Source of the DNA: Sphingobium lactosutens
Lineage (GTDB): Bacteria; Pseudomonadota; Alphaproteobacteria; Sphingomonadales; Sphingomonadaceae
Assembly: GCF_013393185.1 (NCBI RefSeq)
Contig: NZ_QJQX01000073.1
Span: 62,001 to 126,000 of the forward strand
Reading direction: 5' to 3'
Length of the DNA stretch: 64,000 nucleotides
Position numbers and translations under genes: made by a program. Position 1 is the stretch's first letter; every line of letters starts with the position of its first letter. Of the stretch, positions 15,859 through 25,063 are shown one piece after another. The notes beneath the pieces are model-generated. The model ran no database searches. It was given only the letters and a program-made list of their open reading frames with translations, and was not told the origin of the DNA.

Positions 15859-18192
15859 ATGATTCGGGATGGACGGTTCAGCCTTGCCGTTGCGCTGGCA
15901 TGCGCCGGCCTTGCGGCCGGCACAGCGGAAACATGTGCGCAGACGCAGGCCTCCACAAGCGACCAGGACATTGTGGTCACGGCGCGCAAACGGACCGAAA
16001 CCGACATGGCCGTGCCCGTGGCGATTGTCGCCGTGGGCGCAGCAGATATTGAAAAGCGCGCCATCATCAGCCTGGATTCGTTGACGCAGTCCGTGCCCGC
16101 CCTGCAGATCGGTTCTTCCGGTGGCAGTATTCAAGGTGGCACCATCACGCTTCGCGGCCTTGGCGCATCGGAAAATAATCCCTTTGCGGACCAGTCGGTA
16201 TCCTTCAACATCGACGGCGCGCAGATTGCGCGCGCGACGGTGCAGCGCATGGCGCAGATGGATATCGGGCAGATCGAAATCCTCAAGGGTCCGCAGGCGC
16301 TATTCTTCGGCAAGAATAGTCCCGGCGGCGTCATTTCCATCCGCAGCGCAGACCCCACCGATCATTTCGAGGCGAAAATCAGCGGCGGTTATGAATTCAA
16401 TGCCCATGAATGGCGCGGCGAAGGTTATATTTCCGGGCCTATCACCGACACTCTGGGCTTTCGCATTGCAGCCTTCGGCACGACGATGCGCGGCTGGGTC
16501 AGGAACGAAGCGCCTGCTTCCATCCCTGAACCGCGACGCTGGTTGCCGAACGACAAGGAATGGGCGGGTCGCGTCACGCTCAAGTTTGAACCTTCCGATC
16601 GGTTCAACGCCCGGTTGAAGGTCACGCACAATTATTTGAAGGGCGCGGGCCCTGCGTCCAATGACCAGTTCGTCAACTGCATCACGCCCGGCGTCACTCA
16701 ATATGGCGAAGCCGACGACTGCCAGGCCAACAGCACCGTGACGAGACCGAATATCGGAACGGGTTATGCCGCGATCGATCCCTATTTCGGTGACGGACGT
16801 CCCAGATATAGCCAGAAACAGACGCTGGCCTCGCTGGAAATGAACTATGATCTGACCGACCAGATCAAAGCGACATCGATCACCAGTCATTATGATATGA
16901 AGTTCGATTCCTTCGATAATTTCTCGAAGTCGGCGATCGAAATGTTCATACTCACCGCCCGGAACGGATTGAAGGTCAAGGAAACCTCACAGGAACTGCG
17001 GATCGCGACCGATTTCGACCTGCCGGTAAATTTCCTAACGGGAGGTTTCTACCAGCATTCCAAGGTAGAGGTCTTGTCGAACACGGCGACTGGCATCGTG
17101 ACCGGATCACCCTTGTCGATCATCAACACCGACATCACGCAAAAGGGCGAGGCCTATTCCTTCTTTGGGCAGGCGACGATCAAGCCGACGCCGGAGATCG
17201 AAATCGCAGGCGGCGGACGCTATTCGCATGAAATGAAAGAAATCGAAGTAATCTCCTTCGGTACGTTCACGCCTACCCCTACCCCGCGCAAGAGCTGGAA
17301 CAACTTTTCGCCCGAAGTCTCGCTCTCTTATCGACCGTCGCAAAATCTGACGCTGTTCGGTACCTATAAGCGTGGCTTCCTGTCTGGCGGCTTCAATGGC
17401 GGCCCTGTGGGTCCAAACGACAACCGCGCCTATGACCAGCAATTATTGCGCGGGTTCGAAGGAGGTATCAAGGCACGCCTGTTTAACGAGACAGTGCGCG
17501 CAAACCTGACGCTCTACAATTATCAGGCGACCGGCCTGCAGGTGACGACCACCAACACCACCCCAACTGGCGGCGTCACGCAGACGACCAAGAATGCCGG
17601 CCGCGCCCGCCTGAAAGGCGTCGAATTCGACATGAACTGGCGCACACCGCTCACGGGGCTCAATATTCATGCGGGCGGCGCCTATAGTCACGCGCGCTAC
17701 AATGTCTTCACGAACAACTGCTATGTGGGGCAGAGCCTCACCGAAGGATGCGCCCTGGGCTTCAACCCGGCCACCAACGCCTACACGCTTCAGGATTTCG
17801 CCGGAAAGCAGATCGTGCGCGCGCCCGACTGGACCGGCAGCGCGGGCTTTGACTATGAAGGCGCCCTGTCTGACAGCCTGAAGATCGGCCTTTCGAGCAA
17901 TCTTGCGTATAGCGACGGCTATTATGCCGATCCAATCTCCTCGCCCGGCAGCCGCCAGCCTTCTTACTGGACGCTGGACGCCAATATCCGCCTGTCGGCG
18001 GCGGACGACAATTGGCAGGTGGCGCTGATCGGCCTCAACCTGACCGGCGACTATCATTTCACCCGGTCCTATGAGGCGCTGTTCGCGCCAGGGCCAACGG
18101 GTACGGCGGTATCGGGACGCTATGCCGACACGATAGGGTCGGTCAGCCGTGGACGCCAGATCATGCTGCGCCTGACCAAGAAGTTCAACTGA
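15859..18192 (+). CDS. TonB-dependent receptor
   Basis: 777-residue outer-membrane receptor with a signal peptide (FSLAVALACAGLAAGTAETCAQ), TonB box (DIVVTARKR at about 37-45), a plug with the ITLRGLG strand and EILKGPQALFFGKNSPGGVISI (about 135-160), and a barrel ending in LTKKFN with Phe-Asn at the tip. This plug type (pesticin/FyuA-like in database terms) is abundant in sphingomonads degrading aromatic or terpenoid compounds, and is unlike the oligosaccharide-type receptor at 4426. Followed by GST, SDR and alcohol dehydrogenase genes in the same direction after a strong hairpin at 18206, so it may import their substrate. Confidence 0.92.
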   Translation: MIRDGRFSLAVALACAGLAAGTAETCAQTQASTSDQDIVVTARKRTETDMAVPVAIVAVGAADIEKRAIISLDSLTQSVPALQIGSSGGSIQGGTITLRGLGASENNPFADQSVSFNIDGAQIARATVQRMAQMDIGQIEILKGPQALFFGKNSPGGVISIRSADPTDHFEAKISGGYEFNAHEWRGEGYISGPITDTLGFRIAAFGTTMRGWVRNEAPASIPEPRRWLPNDKEWAGRVTLKFEPSDRFNARLKVTHNYLKGAGPASNDQFVNCITPGVTQYGEADDCQANSTVTRPNIGTGYAAIDPYFGDGRPRYSQKQTLASLEMNYDLTDQIKATSITSHYDMKFDSFDNFSKSAIEMFILTARNGLKVKETSQELRIATDFDLPVNFLTGGFYQHSKVEVLSNTATGIVTGSPLSIINTDITQKGEAYSFFGQATIKPTPEIEIAGGGRYSHEMKEIEVISFGTFTPTPTPRKSWNNFSPEVSLSYRPSQNLTLFGTYKRGFLSGGFNGGPVGPNDNRAYDQQLLRGFEGGIKARLFNETVRANLTLYNYQATGLQVTTTNTTPTGGVTQTTKNAGRARLKGVEFDMNWRTPLTGLNIHAGGAYSHARYNVFTNNCYVGQSLTEGCALGFNPATNAYTLQDFAGKQIVRAPDWTGSAGFDYEGALSDSLKIGLSSNLAYSDGYYADPISSPGSRQPSYWTLDANIRLSAADDNWQVALIGLNLTGDYHFTRSYEALFAPGPTGTAVSGRYADTIGSVSRGRQIMLRLTKKFN

Positions 18193-18205
18193 ACCGCCTG
18201 ACCTA

Positions 18206-18244
18206 GTCCGCACGGCGGTGCACCTTGCACACAGCCGTGCGGAC
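18206..18244 (+). other. Strong intercistronic hairpin
   Basis: GTCCGCACGGC (18206-18216) pairs perfectly with GCCGTGCGGAC (18234-18244), and an inner GGTGCA/TGCAC pairing extends the stem. There is no T-run after it; the ribosome-binding region of the GST gene follows. More likely an mRNA-processing or stability element between receptor and enzymes than a terminator. Confidence 0.55.
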
Positions 18245-18276
18245 CAGGAGAGCGGAAGCAACGGAGCCTTCCTAAC

Positions 18277-18945
18277 ATGCTGACCTTATTTCATGCCGCC
18301 ACGACGCGGTCCTTCCGCATCCGCTGGCTGCTTGACGAACTGGGCATCGATTATGTGCTCAAGGACATGAATTTCTACAATGAGGAGCGGCATCAGCCGG
18401 AATTCCGCCAGATCAGCCCGATGGGCTCGCTGCCCGTGATCACCGACGGCGACTTCGCCCTCATCGAATCCGGTGCGATCATCAATTATGTCCTGCATCA
18501 CTATGGCGATCGACGCTTCGCCTATCCGTCAGGATCGCACGAAGCGGCGCTGATCGACCAGTGGATGTGGTGGTCGGAGTCGCTGTTCGCGATCCACCAG
18601 CGCATTTACTGGGACCATTGCGCGCCCTTCCCCGCCGGCCTGGAATTTCCCGTTCCTCACATTGGGCATGAGGCCAAAGCGGCTGCGCTCAAATATCTCG
18701 ACATGTTGGAAGACGTGCTGCGTGAAGACGGCTTCGTTGTCGGCAACGACCTGACGGGTGCGGATTTCATGCTATGCTTCCCGCTTTATCTGGCGTCGCT
18801 CGAAAACTGGCTTGATGGGCATCCGAAAACGGCCGCCTATGTGCAGCGCATCGTCGCACGTCCGAAATTCCAGGCCGCGATCGCCGATACAGATGAGATC
18901 GTGCGGCAGTTCGAGGCGATGAAGGCGACGCAGGCCGACGCCTGA
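18277..18945 (+). CDS. Glutathione S-transferase family protein
   Basis: 222 residues with the two-domain GST layout: a thioredoxin-like N-terminus (about 1-80) containing GSLPVITDGDFALIESGAI, where the cis-Pro and ESGAI glutathione gamma-glutamyl contacts are seen, and an all-helical C-terminus (about 88-215). Residues TTRSFRIRWLLDEL include candidate Ser/Thr catalytic positions. Within a catabolic gene run it could open an epoxide, remove a halide or isomerise an intermediate. Its N-terminus and length do not match the lignin etherases LigE/LigF, so the substrate stays open. Confidence 0.85.
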   Translation: MLTLFHAATTRSFRIRWLLDELGIDYVLKDMNFYNEERHQPEFRQISPMGSLPVITDGDFALIESGAIINYVLHHYGDRRFAYPSGSHEAALIDQWMWWSESLFAIHQRIYWDHCAPFPAGLEFPVPHIGHEAKAAALKYLDMLEDVLREDGFVVGNDLTGADFMLCFPLYLASLENWLDGHPKTAAYVQRIVARPKFQAAIADTDEIVRQFEAMKATQADA

Positions 18946-18979
18946 CCTGTTTTCAGCTCTACCTACAAACGGATTCATC

Positions 18980-19750
18980 ATGGCAATTACAATCGACCTC
19001 GACGGCAAGGTCGCCCTGATCACCGGCGGCGCGACGGGTATCGGGCGCGCAACGGCGCTGGCGCTGGTGCAAGCGGGCGCGCAGGTGGTGATCGGCGACA
19101 TCGACAGCGAAAATGGTGAACGCACCGCTGGGGACATCGCACATCAAGGCGGCATCGGGCATTTCATTCCGGCCGACGTCAGCAAAGCCGACGATGTGCG
19201 CACCCTTGTGTCCGGCGCCGTAGCCCGCTGCGGCCGGCTGGATTTTGCGATCAACAATGCGGCGGCGGACGTGGAGAATATCAAGCTGGCGGATTGCGAA
19301 GACGCCATGTTCGACCAAGTGCTCGGTCTCAATCTGCGGGGCGTATTCCTCTGCATGAAGTATGAAATCCGGCAAATGCTCTGGCAGGGGCATGGCGGGG
19401 TGATCGTCAATCTCAGTTCCGTCAACGCCCAGCGGGCCCAGCCTCTTGGCGCGGCCTATTCGGCGTCCAAGTTCGGCCTCACCGGACTGACCCTGTCGGC
19501 GGCGGCGGCCTATGCGGCTGATGGCATCCGCGTGAATGCGGTATCGCCGGGTTGCGTCGAGACATCGATGATGCAGGCCAAGCTCGACCTGCTCGGCGTG
19601 CCGCGGTCCGATTTCGAGCCGGTAGCGAGCCAGCTCGGGCGATATGCCCAGCCGGACGAAATCGCCTCAGCGATCGTGTGGATGTGTTCGGATCAGGCGA
19701 GCTTCGCCATCGGCAGCACATTGGCGGTCGACGGGGGCTTCCTGCTGTAA
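18980..19750 (+). CDS. SDR family NAD(P)-dependent oxidoreductase
   Basis: 256-residue classical short-chain dehydrogenase with TGGATGIG (cofactor loop, about 15-22), Asp in GDIDSEN (suggesting NAD preference), INNAAA, the catalytic Ser in LSSVNAQ and the YSASK active-site pair, and the PGCVETSMM loop. C-terminus GSTLAVDGGFLL is standard. It likely oxidises a secondary alcohol in the pathway shared with the next SDR gene, 40 bases downstream. No substrate can be named from sequence. Confidence 0.88.
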   Translation: MAITIDLDGKVALITGGATGIGRATALALVQAGAQVVIGDIDSENGERTAGDIAHQGGIGHFIPADVSKADDVRTLVSGAVARCGRLDFAINNAAADVENIKLADCEDAMFDQVLGLNLRGVFLCMKYEIRQMLWQGHGGVIVNLSSVNAQRAQPLGAAYSASKFGLTGLTLSAAAAYAADGIRVNAVSPGCVETSMMQAKLDLLGVPRSDFEPVASQLGRYAQPDEIASAIVWMCSDQASFAIGSTLAVDGGFLL

Positions 19751-19790
19751 CGCAGGGACGTGTGAAGATGTGGCAACAGGAGTTGGAAGC

Positions 19791-20567
19791 GTGAAGAGAC
19801 TGGAAGGCAAGACGGCGATCATCACCGGCGCGGCAGGTGGCATTGGCGGCGCATCGGCAGTACTGTTCGCGCGGCACGGCGCGACGGTCTATGCGTGCGA
19901 TGTGCTCGACAAACCCAAATATGAGCTGCCCGAAGGGTGTCACTATCGCCACCTCGACATTTCCGATGAACAGGGCTGGCGCGCCGTGGTCGATGAAATC
20001 CTGCGCGATCATGGCAGCATCGATATTCTGCTCAACAATGCCGCCATCGCGATCCTGAAGCCCGTGGTCGAACTGACGAAGACGGAATTTGAACGGGTCA
20101 TGGCCGTTAACCTCACCGGCACCTTCCTGGGCATGAAATATGTCGGCGATGAAATGATGCGCGCGGGCAAGGGTTCGATCATCAACATCTGCTCCTCGGC
20201 CGGGCTTCAGGGCAATAATGCCATGGGCGCCTATACCGCCAGCAAGTTCGGCATCCGTGGCCTGTCGAAGGTCGCGGCGCTGGAAATGGGCCTGTCGGGC
20301 GTGCGCGTGAACAGCGTCTATCCCGGCCCGATCAACACCGACTTGACCAATCCGGACAGACTGTCGCCCGACGCGCTGAAGGATCATGAGCTTTCCCGTC
20401 GCCAGCCGATCCAGCGTTTCGCCGAGCCGGAGGAAATCGCCAATGTCTGCCTGTTCCTAGCCAGCGATGAGGCATCCTATGTGACCGGCGCGGAAATCAG
20501 CGCCGACGGCGGAATGACCATCGGTTTCTACATGTCCGTCCTGCCCGGCGGGCCGCAGTCGGCATAA
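19791..20567 (+). CDS. SDR family NAD(P)-dependent oxidoreductase
   Basis: About 258 residues. GTG at 19791 with AGGAG eight bases ahead gives the normal SDR N-terminus KRLEGKTAIITGAAGGIG; the frame is open further upstream but overlaps the preceding gene. Motifs: TGAAGGIGG, LLNNAAIAIL, ICSSAG, YTASK and PGPINTDL. The protein resembles 3-alpha/20-beta-hydroxysteroid dehydrogenases and cyclohexanol dehydrogenases as a group. Paired with the SDR before it and the zinc alcohol dehydrogenase after it. Confidence 0.88.
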   Translation: MKRLEGKTAIITGAAGGIGGASAVLFARHGATVYACDVLDKPKYELPEGCHYRHLDISDEQGWRAVVDEILRDHGSIDILLNNAAIAILKPVVELTKTEFERVMAVNLTGTFLGMKYVGDEMMRAGKGSIINICSSAGLQGNNAMGAYTASKFGIRGLSKVAALEMGLSGVRVNSVYPGPINTDLTNPDRLSPDALKDHELSRRQPIQRFAEPEEIANVCLFLASDEASYVTGAEISADGGMTIGFYMSVLPGGPQSA

Positions 20568-20603
20568 GCGGCAGGCCGCACACTCAAGGATCAGGACGAA
20601 GCC

Positions 20604-21614
20604 ATGCGCGCCGCCATATTCCATGAAATCGGCAAGCCCCTGTCGATAGAAACGGTTGCCGATCCCGCTCCCGCCAGCGGGCAAGCCGTCATCAAGCTGG
20701 CCCGCTGCGGCATTTGCGGCAGCGACCTGCACATGACGTCGGACCCCAACCATGTCTTCCCCTGCAATTCCATTCCCGGTCATGAACTGTCGGGGGAAGT
20801 GGTGGCGCTCGGACCCGATATCCGCCATCTTCGCGTCGGGGACGCCGTGACAGCGATGGCGATCGCCGGCTGTGGGCAATGCGTGCCCTGCCTTACCGGC
20901 AGGATGATGCTGTGCGCGCAGCGACGGATGCCGATGGGCGGATTCGGCGAATATGCGGCAGTTCAGGAGGATTGCTCGATCCGGCTGCCTGAAGGCCTTG
21001 CGCTCGATGATGGCGCATTGATCGAACCGCTTGCCTGCGGTCTGCGCAATGTGGTGGCGTGCGATGTGCAGCCCGGAGAGCGCGTCGTCGTACTCGGCGC
21101 GGGTGCGATGGGGCTGGCAGCGGCCTTCTGGGCGCGGCGGCGCGGCGCTGGCCCAATTGCCATGGTGGCCCGATCGACCTGGCGCGCGCCCATTGCGGAG
21201 CAGATGGGTGTCACGCATTTCATCCGCTCGTCCGATCGGTTGTCAGAGGAAGTGAACGACGCGCTTGGCGGTCCGCCAGACATCGTCTTTGAATGCATCG
21301 GACTGGAAGGGATGCTTGACCTCGCCGTGCAACTCGTTCGGTCGCGTGGCACTGTCGGTGGCCTCGGCGGTCATTTCGCCCCCGACGTCTTCGTGCCCGG
21401 CAAGGCGATGCTGAAGGAAGTGCGGATCATCTTCACCGCCGCCTATGACCTGCATGAATTTCGCCACACCGCCGACGTTCTTGCGCGCGGAGCCGACGAA
21501 GCCCGTGCCATGGTGACAGATACCATCCCGCTTTCCGCGCTGCCCAACACATTGGAAATGCTCCGCGGCAAGCATCAGCATTGCAAGATATTGGTCAAAC
21601 CCGGCCTGCCTTGA
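20604..21614 (+). CDS. Zinc-dependent alcohol dehydrogenase (MDR family)
   Basis: 336 residues. Catalytic-zinc ligand Cys35 in CGICGSD and His60-Glu61 in PGHELSGE; structural-zinc cysteines 90, 93, 96 and 104; Rossmann loop VVVLGAGAMG (about 160). Expected to oxidise a pathway alcohol with NAD(P). It closes the SDR-SDR-ADH run, 36 bases after the preceding stop. A second copy with identical cysteine spacing is at 45677, suggesting two related steps or a duplication. Confidence 0.9.
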   Translation: MRAAIFHEIGKPLSIETVADPAPASGQAVIKLARCGICGSDLHMTSDPNHVFPCNSIPGHELSGEVVALGPDIRHLRVGDAVTAMAIAGCGQCVPCLTGRMMLCAQRRMPMGGFGEYAAVQEDCSIRLPEGLALDDGALIEPLACGLRNVVACDVQPGERVVVLGAGAMGLAAAFWARRRGAGPIAMVARSTWRAPIAEQMGVTHFIRSSDRLSEEVNDALGGPPDIVFECIGLEGMLDLAVQLVRSRGTVGGLGGHFAPDVFVPGKAMLKEVRIIFTAAYDLHEFRHTADVLARGADEARAMVTDTIPLSALPNTLEMLRGKHQHCKILVKPGLP

Positions 21615-21779
21615 CACCACCCACCCCGGACCCCCGCCACCAGCGGCAGGCCGGGGCCTCAAGCGCGCTGCACGAACCGCGCCTTGATCTTATCCATAAG
21701 CGCTGCAATCATATGCATAATGTCGACAATATGCACCGTTAGTCCCAAACGGCGATGGATGCTGAACAAAAGGCTGACG

Positions 21780-23456
21780 ATGGGGTTGCTTGACGAGCTT
21801 CGGGAGATTGTGGGGCCACGCCATATATTGACGGATGCGGAAAAGACCCGCGCTTTCGCCACCGGCTATCGGTTCGGCGGGGGGCCAGTGGTCGCGGTGG
21901 TGCGTCCCGGTTCGCTGATCGAGCAGTGGCGCATCCTCCAGGCCTGCGTCAGGGCCGACGTCGTGATCATCCTTCAGGCGGCCAACACCGGCCTGACTGG
22001 CGGCTCGACTCCGAATGGCGAATATGACCGGGACGTGGTGATCGTCAGCACGACACGGATCACCGGCTGCCATCTGCTTGACGAAGGGCGACAGGTGCTG
22101 TGCCTGCCCGGCACAACCCTTTTCGAGCTGGAGCGACGGTTGGCTCCGCTGAGCCGCGAACCCCATTCGGTGATCGGATCGTCGTGCATAGGCGCTTCGG
22201 TGATAGGCGGCGTGTGCAACAATTCTGGCGGGTCACTGGTCCGCCGTGGGCCGGTTTATACCGAATATGCCCTCTACGCGCGCGTTGAGGCCGATGGCAC
22301 GGTCCGGCTGTGCAATCGGCTTGGCATCGATCTGGGGGATGATCCCGAAACCATCCTGAGGACCGTGGAGCACGGCACGTTCCGGCCGGAGCAGGTCCGT
22401 CATGACGGCCTTGCCGCATCCGACACCCGCTACGCCCGCCATGTGCGGGATGTAGATGCGGACACCCCAGCTCGTTTCAACGCCGATCCGTCGCGCCTTT
22501 TTGAAGCGTCGGGCAGTGCGGGCCGGATCATGCTCTTTGCAGTGCGGTTGGACAGTTTCGCCAAGGATGAGCGCACCGCCACTTTCTATGCCGGGACGGG
22601 CGACACGGCGGACCTGACACTCTTGCGGCGCCGTTTACTCACCGAGCTTCGTTCGCTCCCCATATCGGGTGAATATATGCACCGCGATGCATTCGACATC
22701 GCCGAACGCTATGGCAAGGACGTGTTTCTCGCGATCCGCTATCTCGGTACGGATCGCCTTCCCAAGCTGTTCGCGGCGAAGGCCTGGCTCGATCGGCTGG
22801 CGCGCCGGACCCCATTGCTGCCCAACGCGCTGTCGGATCACGTCATGCAGATGGCGAGCCGTTTGTTTCCACGCCATCTTCCACGGCGCATGATCGATTT
22901 CCGCAACGCTTACGAACATCACCTCATCCTCAAGGTGGGGGGAGAGGAAATCGAGCAAACGCGCGCCATGCTGACGGCGCTATTCCGTGACGGCCAAGGC
23001 GGTTGGTTCCAGTGCACGGAAAAGGAGGCCGAGGCTGCGTTCCTGCATCGGTTTGCGGTTGCCGGCGCGGCGGTGCGTTACCGTGCTGTCCATCCCGAAA
23101 CGGTCGAAGACATTGTCGCGCTCGATATCGCGATCCGGCGCAACGACAGCGACTGGTGCGAACGCCTGCCGGGATCTGTCGCTGCCCCGGTCATAAAGGC
23201 GCTCTATTATGGGCATTTTCTCTGCCATGTCTTCCACCAGGACTATATTGTAAAGAAAGGCTGCGACCCCGAAGCGTTCGAGCACCAAATGTGGAAGATT
23301 CTGGATGAGCGCGGCGCCGAATATCCCGCCGAGCATAATGTAGGGCATCTATATCCCGCCAAGGATGCGCTGACCGCCCATTATCGCGACCTGGATCCAG
23401 GCAACCGGCTCAATCCCGGTATCGGGCATACCAGCAGGGCGAAAGATTGGCGTTAA
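21780..23456 (+). CDS. dld: FAD-dependent D-lactate dehydrogenase (respiratory Dld type)
   Basis: About 558 residues, close to E. coli Dld. An FAD-binding domain (about 20-240) contains ILQAANTGLTGGSTPNG and GSSCIGASVIGGVCNNSGGSLVRRGP; a substrate cap follows, then a membrane-associated C-terminal domain (about 300-540). It should oxidise D-lactate (or a related 2-hydroxy acid) at the inner face of the membrane and pass electrons to quinone. ATG at 21780 follows AAAAGG; two earlier in-frame ATGs (21684, 21759) are less good. The pathway link with the alcohol dehydrogenase upstream is unclear; a three-carbon fragment from the degraded substrate could be its supply. Confidence 0.86.
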   Translation: MGLLDELREIVGPRHILTDAEKTRAFATGYRFGGGPVVAVVRPGSLIEQWRILQACVRADVVIILQAANTGLTGGSTPNGEYDRDVVIVSTTRITGCHLLDEGRQVLCLPGTTLFELERRLAPLSREPHSVIGSSCIGASVIGGVCNNSGGSLVRRGPVYTEYALYARVEADGTVRLCNRLGIDLGDDPETILRTVEHGTFRPEQVRHDGLAASDTRYARHVRDVDADTPARFNADPSRLFEASGSAGRIMLFAVRLDSFAKDERTATFYAGTGDTADLTLLRRRLLTELRSLPISGEYMHRDAFDIAERYGKDVFLAIRYLGTDRLPKLFAAKAWLDRLARRTPLLPNALSDHVMQMASRLFPRHLPRRMIDFRNAYEHHLILKVGGEEIEQTRAMLTALFRDGQGGWFQCTEKEAEAAFLHRFAVAGAAVRYRAVHPETVEDIVALDIAIRRNDSDWCERLPGSVAAPVIKALYYGHFLCHVFHQDYIVKKGCDPEAFEHQMWKILDERGAEYPAEHNVGHLYPAKDALTAHYRDLDPGNRLNPGIGHTSRAKDWR

Positions 23457-23498
23457 TGCAGTCGCGCACCAAAGGCCGGGACCGGCTGGCGCGGCCAT

Positions 23499-23942
23499 TC
23501 ATTCAGACCGAAGCAGGCTAACGGCCAGATTGCCCGACTCGCGTAGCTTTTCCAGAGCCATATGGTCGATCACCCACCCCTGTTCCTGCCGGTGGAACCC
23601 ATAGCTTATGCGGCCCCATAATTCGTAAAGCGGGGGATCGAAATCGGCGCAATGGTTCCAGCCATAACGATTGGCCTTGAACTCCGCGCGATCGCCCCGG
23701 ATCGACGCAAGCGGATTGGTGAAATTATGGCAGGCGCGTTTCGCCGGCAGATTGAACGCCGCGACCTCCGCAACGAAGGCCGCCACGTCCATCTCGACGA
23801 CCTCGCTCCCTGTAACCGAACCGATATCCACCCCGACTGTTTCGGCAAAAAATCGCCGGAACCGGACCCAGTCCTTGCGATCAACCGCATCATCCAGCTC
23901 GGTGGCCAGCCGAATGATCAGCGCTTCCTCCGCCGCGTTCAT
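23499..23942 (-). CDS. NTF2-like/SnoaL-type protein
   Basis: About 147 residues with the cone-shaped alpha+beta fold of nuclear-transport-factor-2-like enzymes: an N-terminal helix pair (EEALIIRLATELDDAVDRKDWVRF), then strands with KRACHNFTNPLASIRGDRAEFKANRYGWNH and YELWGRISYGFHRQEQGW. Conserved His and Tyr residues point into the presumed pocket. Such proteins serve as dehydratases, isomerases or epoxide hydrolases. The start is uncertain: an in-frame ATG at 24008 would add 22 residues, and neither has a strong ribosome-binding site. It lies just after the SDR at 24046 on the same strand, so the two are probably co-transcribed. Confidence 0.7.
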   Translation of the reverse strand: MNAAEEALIIRLATELDDAVDRKDWVRFRRFFAETVGVDIGSVTGSEVVEMDVAAFVAEVAAFNLPAKRACHNFTNPLASIRGDRAEFKANRYGWNHCADFDPPLYELWGRISYGFHRQEQGWVIDHMALEKLRESGNLAVSLLRSE

Positions 23943-24045
23943 GACGCCCGCGCTGCTTCGGTTGCCGGGGCCTGCCAGCCATAGTGCATCGCCATCCTCC
24001 TGTAACATCCAATGGCCGCCGGCTATCGTCCGCGATCTTTCAATC

Positions 24046-24891
24046 TCAGATGGCCGATCCGTAAATCTGCGCGAAGGTCGCATCGAGTTCCGCATCGCTC
24101 AGGCTGCGCGTAAGGCCGATCAGCTGGACCGCATCTTCGCCCGCGATGTAGCGGGCGTCCGGATCGGGCGCGTCGAGCGCGCTGGCGATAATGGCAGCCA
24201 CGTCGTCCGCAGTCGAGGCGGTGTTGCTGTGGCTTGCCTGAGCCAGCGCCTGGAACTGCCGGTAATTATTGCCGTACAACGCCTCTTCATCGGGACTCAG
24301 CGTCTCGATTTTTTCGGCAATGGTGCGCAACTGATCGTCCACCATCCCGGTGCGGATGCCGCCGGGTTCGACCAGCACGACCTTCACCCCCTGCACCGCC
24401 GCTTCGCGGCGCATAACATCAGCCACGCCTTCCAGCGCGAATTTGGACGCGACATAGGCCCCGATGAACGGCATGGCCGCACGGCCCGCCATGGAGCTAA
24501 CGAAGACCAGCCGGCCGCCGGTGCGGCGAAGGATGGGAAGCGCAGCCTGATAGATCGCAATGCCGGAAATGGTGTTGATCTCCAGCGTACGGCGGAACAG
24601 GTCGAGCGTAGTGGTCTCCACCGGCCCATAAGGAGAAATGGCGGCGCACACGATCACGGCATCGATATCGCCCATCTCGGATAGGTGCGCGGCCAGCTTT
24701 TCACGCAGATCATCGGCCTCGCTCAGGTCCAGGCGCAAGATGGGCACTGCGACCCCATGCGCAGCGGCGACAGCGGCGGCTTCGGCATCATTGAGCACGG
24801 TGGCGAAGACCGTGTCGCCCTTTTCGATCCGTTGTCTTACCAATGCAGACCCGACCCCACCGGCGCCACCGACGACCAATAACCTTGCCAT
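24046..24891 (-). CDS. SDR family oxidoreductase
   Basis: 281 residues. VVGGAGGVGSAL replaces the usual TGxxxGxG loop, with VCAAISPYG, VFVSSMAG and YVASK catalytic elements, and a long C-terminal extension after PGGIRTGM (about residues 200-281). The extension and the sequence ISGIAIYQAALPILRRTGG resemble SDRs annotated as retinol- or 17-beta-hydroxysteroid-dehydrogenase-like. It is the only SDR in this part on the minus strand, divergent from the aldo/keto reductase gene at 25064. Confidence 0.83.
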   Translation of the reverse strand: MARLLVVGGAGGVGSALVRQRIEKGDTVFATVLNDAEAAAVAAAHGVAVPILRLDLSEADDLREKLAAHLSEMGDIDAVIVCAAISPYGPVETTTLDLFRRTLEINTISGIAIYQAALPILRRTGGRLVFVSSMAGRAAMPFIGAYVASKFALEGVADVMRREAAVQGVKVVLVEPGGIRTGMVDDQLRTIAEKIETLSPDEEALYGNNYRQFQALAQASHSNTASTADDVAAIIASALDAPDPDARYIAGEDAVQLIGLTRSLSDAELDATFAQIYGSAI

Positions 24892-25063
24892 GTCCAGTCC
24901 TTCCCCACCTTATCACACATGCCCCTGAACCGAGACCAAAGCCGGGGATTCAATCTTATTGAAGCGTGTCCTTCGGCATTGCAATCCGCCTTTGACAAAA
25001 AGATGCACATGCGTATCACTCCCGCCCAAACGCGACGGGCGAAGCAAAGCGGGAGAGGGCCGG

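Noticed and set aside
18277..18945. Lignin beta-etherase (LigE/LigF) assignment for the GST
   Set aside because: Length and N-terminal sequence do not fit the etherases, and no Lig-type dehydrogenase set accompanies it.
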